From positions 1-18,953 of the forward strand of contig CAMOOZ010000039.1 in assembly GCA_946621895.1 (NCBI GenBank): a stretch of 18,953 nt of DNA, written 5' to 3'. Under the pieces are notes generated by a model. It was given only the letters and a program-made list of their open reading frames with translations, made no database searches and was not told the DNA's origin. The first letter of the stretch is position 1, and every line of letters begins with the position of its first letter. This document shows positions 15,612-18,953 of this stretch, in pieces. The position numbers and the translations under genes are program-made. Source of the DNA: an uncultured Lachnospiraceae bacterium (GTDB lineage: Bacteria > Bacillota_A > Clostridia > Lachnospirales > Lachnospiraceae).

Positions 15612-15735
15612 GCGGCGCGGGTTATCTGCTATATGTAGTTGAGAGAAGCTCTGCAAGGCACCGCGTTTTGTACGATATGAAGCGTATATGCAGCGTGCAT
15701 GAAGCAAGGTTCCCACAACTCGGAAAACAAATATT

Positions 15736-15775
15736 ACAGGAGATCTTCCCTCGGGAGTTGGTCTCCTGTTTTTTT
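15736..15775 (+). terminator. Rho-independent terminator of the rplM-rpsI operon
   Basis: Perfect 8-bp stem ACAGGAGA (15736-15743) / TCTCCTGT (15762-15769) followed by a run of seven T (15769-15775). The loop contains a further small TCCC/GGGA hairpin. It lies 170 nt after the rpsI stop. GAGTTG in its loop (15755-15760) is complementary to CAACTC upstream (15716-15721). Confidence 0.85.
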
Positions 15776-15777
15776 AT

Positions 15778-15866
15778 GCCGCGGGGGCGCAGGAAACGAA
15801 TTAAACTGAAGGCACTTAATTCGTTTCCTGAAATAATCGCCATTCGGCGATGCGCCCCCGGGCGGC
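15778..15866. repeat. Nested palindrome, potential three-way junction
   Basis: Outer arms GCCGC-GGGGGCGCA (15778-15791) and TGCGCCCCC-GG-GCGGC (15851-15866) can pair over 14 bp with a two-base bulge. Inside are a perfect 15-bp inverted repeat, 15790-15804 with 15816-15830 (loop 11 nt), and a 6-bp hairpin ATCGCC/GGCGAT (15836-15851) with an ATTC loop. The arms meet almost without unpaired bases. It lies between a plus-strand terminator and the end of the minus-strand carbonic anhydrase gene. No U-tract follows it on the minus strand. I do not recognise it as a named repeat family. Confidence 0.75.
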
Positions 15867-15916
15867 GCATAGGGTACGGCTCGTCTTCCCTGCCCGATTT
15901 ACGGCAGGCGCGGCGA

Positions 15917-16480
15917 TCAGTCCAGAAATTCCACCTCTCCGGTTTCGATTCGGTAAACGGCTGCCTTGATCAGCACATTTTCGTCCGTGATCGCCGCTTT
16001 AATCTGCTCGGCGCTGTTTTTTGCGTTGAGGCAGCTGGCCTTGTAGTCATCCGTCTCGCCGCCGATGGCCTTTTGGATGATCTGCGTGATGGAGGAGACA
16101 TTGCCGCCGGGATCAGGTCCCATCGAAGCGCCCACGGCGCCGCAGTGGTCATGACCCAGCACAAGGATCAGGTGGCTGCCGCAGTGATCCTTCGCATACT
16201 CCACGCTGCCCAGCTGATGCTTATCGATCACATTGCCGGCCACGCGGATCACAAAGAGCTCCCCGATCCCCGCGCTGAAGATGGCTTCCGGGATCACCCG
16301 GGAATCAGAGCAGGTGATCACCACCGCATAGGGCGCCTGCCCTTCCTTACAGGTCTTTAAACGAATGGCGGGAGAAATGTCCCCCGGGTTTGCGGAAGCC
16401 TTCAGGTAGGCCGCGTTTCCTGCCTTCAGCTTCTCCAGTGCCTGTTCTGCGGACACGCCGCAGTCTGCATGATGACTCAT
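15917..16480 (-). CDS. Beta-class carbonic anhydrase
   Basis: Zinc enzyme interconverting CO2 and bicarbonate. The 187-aa protein has the beta-class zinc site: Cys57 and Asp59 in CSDSR (57-61), and His110 and Cys113 in GHDHCGAV. The Asp59-Arg61 dyad and RVAGN (79-83) are also conserved. No signal peptide is present, so it is cytoplasmic. The start is supported by GGAGGG shortly upstream. Its ATG overlaps the TGA of the solute-binding lipoprotein by four bases (ATGA), so its translation is probably coupled to that gene. It is the last gene of the minus-strand operon; its downstream side enters the nested palindrome region, with no clear U-tract terminator. Confidence 0.94.
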   Translation of the reverse strand: MSHHADCGVSAEQALEKLKAGNAAYLKASANPGDISPAIRLKTCKEGQAPYAVVITCSDSRVIPEAIFSAGIGELFVIRVAGNVIDKHQLGSVEYAKDHCGSHLILVLGHDHCGAVGASMGPDPGGNVSSITQIIQKAIGGETDDYKASCLNAKNSAEQIKAAITDENVLIKAAVYRIETGEVEFLD

Positions 16481-18462
16481 TGTTTTCCCTCCTTTATTAT
16501 TCTTTTACTGCGTTCCCTCTCCCATTTTGCGTATTCGGAACGGAATTCCTCGATCCCCATGGAACGGTCATAAAGATGCAAAAGCTTATAACGCTGCAAA
16601 ACAAAGCCAAAGGGCGCAAACTGGCCCTCCAGCTCATGCAGGCGGCTGGCCACATAGGCATTGCCCTGGGAAATGGAGAAGGGGACGACGATGGCGTGAT
16701 CGATCAGCATGGCCTCCGCTTTTGCGAAAAGGGCGTAGCGCTCCCCGGTGTCCTGAAGCAGGGCAGCCGTATCCTTTAACCCGCTCCATTCTTCATACAG
16801 TGCCTTGATCCCGGCGTCTCTGCACCTGTCCCAGCAGCCGAAGCTGTTGCCCTCGGCAAAGGGCTCTGTCCAGGTCTGGGGGTCCGCGTAGTCGGCGCCC
16901 CAGTTGCACTTCATGAAGGCATAGTTTCCGCTTCTGCGGATCGCGGAAAGGAACGCGGTTTCCGGGCCCTTTAAGGTGATCACCTCGATATAATCCGTGC
17001 CCAAAATCAGCTCCAGCCCGGCCTTTAACGTTTCCGCCTCCAGATCCCAGTTCGGCAAGCTGGGATTATAGGGCATCAGGACCTTTACGGGAAGGCTGAC
17101 CCCTGATTTTTCCAGCTCCGGCAGTGCCTTTTCCTTAAAGCGCCTTGCCAGGACCGGGTCATAGAAGTCCTTTTCGCTGACCTGGTTCAATGGCTCCAGT
17201 GCCGTATAATCCGTTCCGTCCACGGAAATGAAATTCCGGGGACAGATCGTTTTGTTTAAAAGGATCTCCGGCGTATAGGGCTCATAAACGGAAAGCACGG
17301 AAAGCCTGTTGATCGCGTACATCAGGGACTTTCTGAAGCTTTCATTTTCCACGGCCTTTCGCCAGTTATCCGGCTCATATTCCTGGTCAAAGCGCGGATC
17401 GAAGTTAAAGGAATAAAAATAGCTGTAGGTCAGATCGGGTCTCTGCGCGTGCACCTCGCTCTGCAGCTCCACATCGTTAAGCCAGTCCTCCAGATGATCC
17501 ATGGAGATCTCGCAGAAATCCACCTCGCCGTTTCGGTAAAGCTCCATCTGCCTGTCCTGGGCGTCCCGGAGATAGGTTTCCTCGATCCTGTCCAGATAAA
17601 CATGCTCATTGTCCCAGTATTCGGGATTTCGGACCAAAACATGCTTATCCAGAGACTGATACACATCCAGCAGGTAGGGGCCGTTGTAAAGCAGATGCGT
17701 GGCGCCGGTGCCGAAGCGCTCCCCCTCCCGTTCCAGATACGCCCTGTTTACCGGCATATAGCTGGGATAGGTCAGAACGCTTAAGAAAAAGGGACAGGGC
17801 CGCTCCAGCGTGTAGATAAGGGTATAGTCATCCGCGGCGGAAACACCGATATCCCAGGGACTTACCTCGGGCACAGGTGTCAGCGGCTCGCCGTCCGGCG
17901 TCCGGTTCTTCGTCCCGTTTTCGGAAAGGAGCAGATATTGGGTGTAATCATAGTAGGCCTGCGCGTTTTGCACCACGGAGCCGGTGGAGTACATATACTG
18001 GCTTCCGCTCCCGTTTTTCGCGTCGTTCACGTAATGCGCCGCCGCCACCCAGTCGTCCGCCTTTACCTCCGCGACCACGGCTCCCCGCTTGTCCACCCAG
18101 CTGACGCCTTTTCTGATATGGAAGGTCCAGACCGTATGATCCGCGTTGGATTCCCAGCTTTCCGCAAGGCCAGGCTGCACATTGCCATAGGGATCATATT
18201 CCACCAGGCAGTCCACGGTGTTTGCGCAGATATCAAAATCCGCGTAATTCGTGGTCACGAGATAATTCAGGTTTTCCGCCTCGGCGTTGTAAATGGAACG
18301 GAAGATCACCTGCTCTGCGGAGGCTTCCGTCTCCGAGGCCTTTCCGTACAGCGCCTCCAGATCGGGAAGATTGGAGGTGCTCCCGCAGGAGGAAAGCAGC
18401 AGCAGGGAAACGAGCAGGGCAGCGAAACGGATCAGGCCCTTTCGTCTCTCAGCGGATCGCAT
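16477..18462 (-). CDS. Family-5 (oligopeptide/dipeptide-type) solute-binding lipoprotein
   Basis: A 661-aa extracellular lipoprotein of the SBP_bac_5 (OppA/DppA) family, longer than the usual 530-600 aa. The start at 18462 is chosen because it gives a textbook lipoprotein signal: basic MRSAERRKG, a hydrophobic run, then lipobox LSSC with Cys26; starts at 18525 or 18504 would add a non-signal extension. Family features include VDCLVEYDPYGNVQPGLAESW and WTFHIRKGVSWVDK in the N-terminal lobe and VLVRNPEYWDNEHVYLDRI in the middle. It overlaps the GGDEF gene end by 14 bases and the carbonic anhydrase start by four. No permease or ATPase gene is in the window, so it may be an orphan receptor. The ligand is not predictable from sequence. 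Confidence 0.88.
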   Translation of the reverse strand: MRSAERRKGLIRFAALLVSLLLLSSCGSTSNLPDLEALYGKASETEASAEQVIFRSIYNAEAENLNYLVTTNYADFDICANTVDCLVEYDPYGNVQPGLAESWESNADHTVWTFHIRKGVSWVDKRGAVVAEVKADDWVAAAHYVNDAKNGSGSQYMYSTGSVVQNAQAYYDYTQYLLLSENGTKNRTPDGEPLTPVPEVSPWDIGVSAADDYTLIYTLERPCPFFLSVLTYPSYMPVNRAYLEREGERFGTGATHLLYNGPYLLDVYQSLDKHVLVRNPEYWDNEHVYLDRIEETYLRDAQDRQMELYRNGEVDFCEISMDHLEDWLNDVELQSEVHAQRPDLTYSYFYSFNFDPRFDQEYEPDNWRKAVENESFRKSLMYAINRLSVLSVYEPYTPEILLNKTICPRNFISVDGTDYTALEPLNQVSEKDFYDPVLARRFKEKALPELEKSGVSLPVKVLMPYNPSLPNWDLEAETLKAGLELILGTDYIEVITLKGPETAFLSAIRRSGNYAFMKCNWGADYADPQTWTEPFAEGNSFGCWDRCRDAGIKALYEEWSGLKDTAALLQDTGERYALFAKAEAMLIDHAIVVPFSISQGNAYVASRLHELEGQFAPFGFVLQRYKLLHLYDRSMGIEEFRSEYAKWERERSKRIIKEGKQ

Positions 18463-18953
18463 TGCTTCGGCTTCCTGAACGCCTGTCCCTTGTACCGGAC
18501 GCATAATATTTTCTCTTGGCCTCATACATCTCCATTTCCGCTCCCTTTGTCAGTTCATTCATGCTCATTTCATCAGAACCGGCACAGAGGCCGACCGCGG
18601 CATGATAGCCCTCCTTTTCGAGATCCCTTTCCATCAGCGAGACAGCCTCCCGTATGCCTGAAAGCTCTCTGTTTTCCATAAAGGTTACAAATTCATCCCC
18701 GCCGATCCGGAAAAAGGAGCCGGGACTGAGATGCTCCTGCAGCTTATTCGCGATAAACTGCAGCATGATGTCGCCGGCCTCGTGTCCCTTTGCGTTGTTG
18801 AGCTCATGCAGACCGTTTACATCGGTATAGATACAGACCAAAGAGCTGACCGGGACGCCGGGCTCCTGCAGGAAGGCCTCGTAACGGTTGCGGTTGGGAA
18901 GCCCCGTCAGGATGTCCACATTCGCGATGCGCTCCGTTTCCCGCATCGATGTG
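18449..18953 (-). CDS. GGDEF-domain diguanylate cyclase (5' end outside window)
   Basis: C-terminal 168 residues of a protein that continues past the right edge; the visible ATG at 18946 is internal, since the frame stays open to the edge. The domain starts with the canonical DILTGLPNRNRY and has an intact active-site FRIGGDEF, so it should make c-di-GMP from two GTP. Other expected blocks are present: YTDVNGLHELNNAKGHEAGD (metal and GTP binding) and the AVGLCAG strand. The inhibitory I-site RxxD expected about five residues before GGDEF is missing (SPGSFFR instead). The last codons overlap the solute-binding lipoprotein gene by 14 bases. Any sensor or membrane domain would lie beyond the window. 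Confidence 0.9.
   Translation of the reverse strand, partial: TSMRETERIANVDILTGLPNRNRYEAFLQEPGVPVSSLVCIYTDVNGLHELNNAKGHEAGDIMLQFIANKLQEHLSPGSFFRIGGDEFVTFMENRELSGIREAVSLMERDLEKEGYHAAVGLCAGSDEMSMNELTKGAEMEMYEAKRKYYASGTRDRRSGSRSNAIR

Larger units (their letters stand above)
15565..15916. other. Gene-free convergent region between rpsI and carbonic anhydrase
   Basis: 352 bp with no credible ORF. In order it holds a hairpin (15580-15611), a small ATGCA/TGCAT hairpin (15688-15700), the operon terminator (15736-15775), and the nested palindrome (15778-15866). Long reading frames that cross it on either strand have no recognisable family or good start site. Confidence 0.6.

Noticed and set aside
15654..15666. 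GGCACCGCG resembling the core of a T-box (TGGTACCGCG) ahead of a terminator
   Set aside because: Only part of the T-box string matches, there is no room or visible specifier stem, and no plus-strand gene lies downstream; the next gene is on the opposite strand.
15778..15866. Integron attC site or retron msr/msd
   Set aside because: No conserved attC ends (RYYYAAC/GTTRRRY) are present, and there is no integrase or reverse transcriptase gene nearby.
15668..16360. 230-codon plus-strand reading frame
   Set aside because: It is mostly the antisense of the carbonic anhydrase gene, has no ribosome binding site, and runs through the terminator and nested palindrome.

Overview
The window looks like a chromosomal segment of a Gram-positive anaerobe of the Clostridia, probably a Lachnospiraceae-like species of moderately high GC. 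The clues are Firmicutes-type lipoprotein signals, strong GGAGG ribosome binding sites, canonical TTGACA/TATAAT promoters, an SleB-type wall hydrolase with SH3 domains, and a long structured leader before rplM-rpsI. The taxonomic call is inference; no rRNA or other definitive marker is present.

Region 1 (1-8254, + strand) is a surface-polysaccharide cluster of seven tightly packed genes. rfbF, rfbG and rfbH make CDP-glucose, dehydrate it at C4/C6 and remove the C3 hydroxyl: the CDP-3,6-dideoxyhexose pathway. They are followed by an acetolactate-synthase-like ThDP enzyme and an SDR-family reductase/epimerase, which together resemble yerE-yerF of Yersinia. There YerE adds a two-carbon acetyl branch from pyruvate to the CDP-3,6-dideoxy-4-ketohexose, and YerF reduces the product to CDP-yersiniose. 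Two glycosyltransferases follow (a GT4 type and a CgeB/DUF3880 type). My main inference is that this Gram-positive genome encodes a yersiniose-like branched-chain 3,6-dideoxy sugar. The middle of the cluster (about 3190-7046) is visibly more AT-rich than its flanks, suggesting a mosaic.

Region 2 (8255-13315) is housekeeping and envelope. A probable terminator is followed by a nine-codon leader ORF overlapping proC. Next come a minus-strand two-domain lipoprotein gene and, diverging from it across a shared promoter region, a secreted SH3/SleB-type wall hydrolase. An nfeD-SPFH (stomatin-like) membrane pair ends the region.

Region 3 (13316-15564) holds ornithine carbamoyltransferase and the rplM-rpsI ribosomal operon, which has its own strong promoter and about 240 nt of structured 5' leader.

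Region 4 (15565-15916) is a 352-bp gap between convergent transcription units. It contains several hairpins, a clear rho-independent terminator, and an unusual nested palindrome that could fold as a three-way junction.

Region 5 (15917-18953, - strand) is a compact operon read right to left: a GGDEF diguanylate cyclase (cut by the window edge), a family-5 oligopeptide-type binding lipoprotein, and a beta-carbonic anhydrase, with overlapping ends at both junctions. No ABC permease genes lie in the window, so the binding protein may act as a sensor rather than a transporter component.

No rRNA, tRNA, CRISPR array, insertion sequence, prophage or attachment site was recognised.
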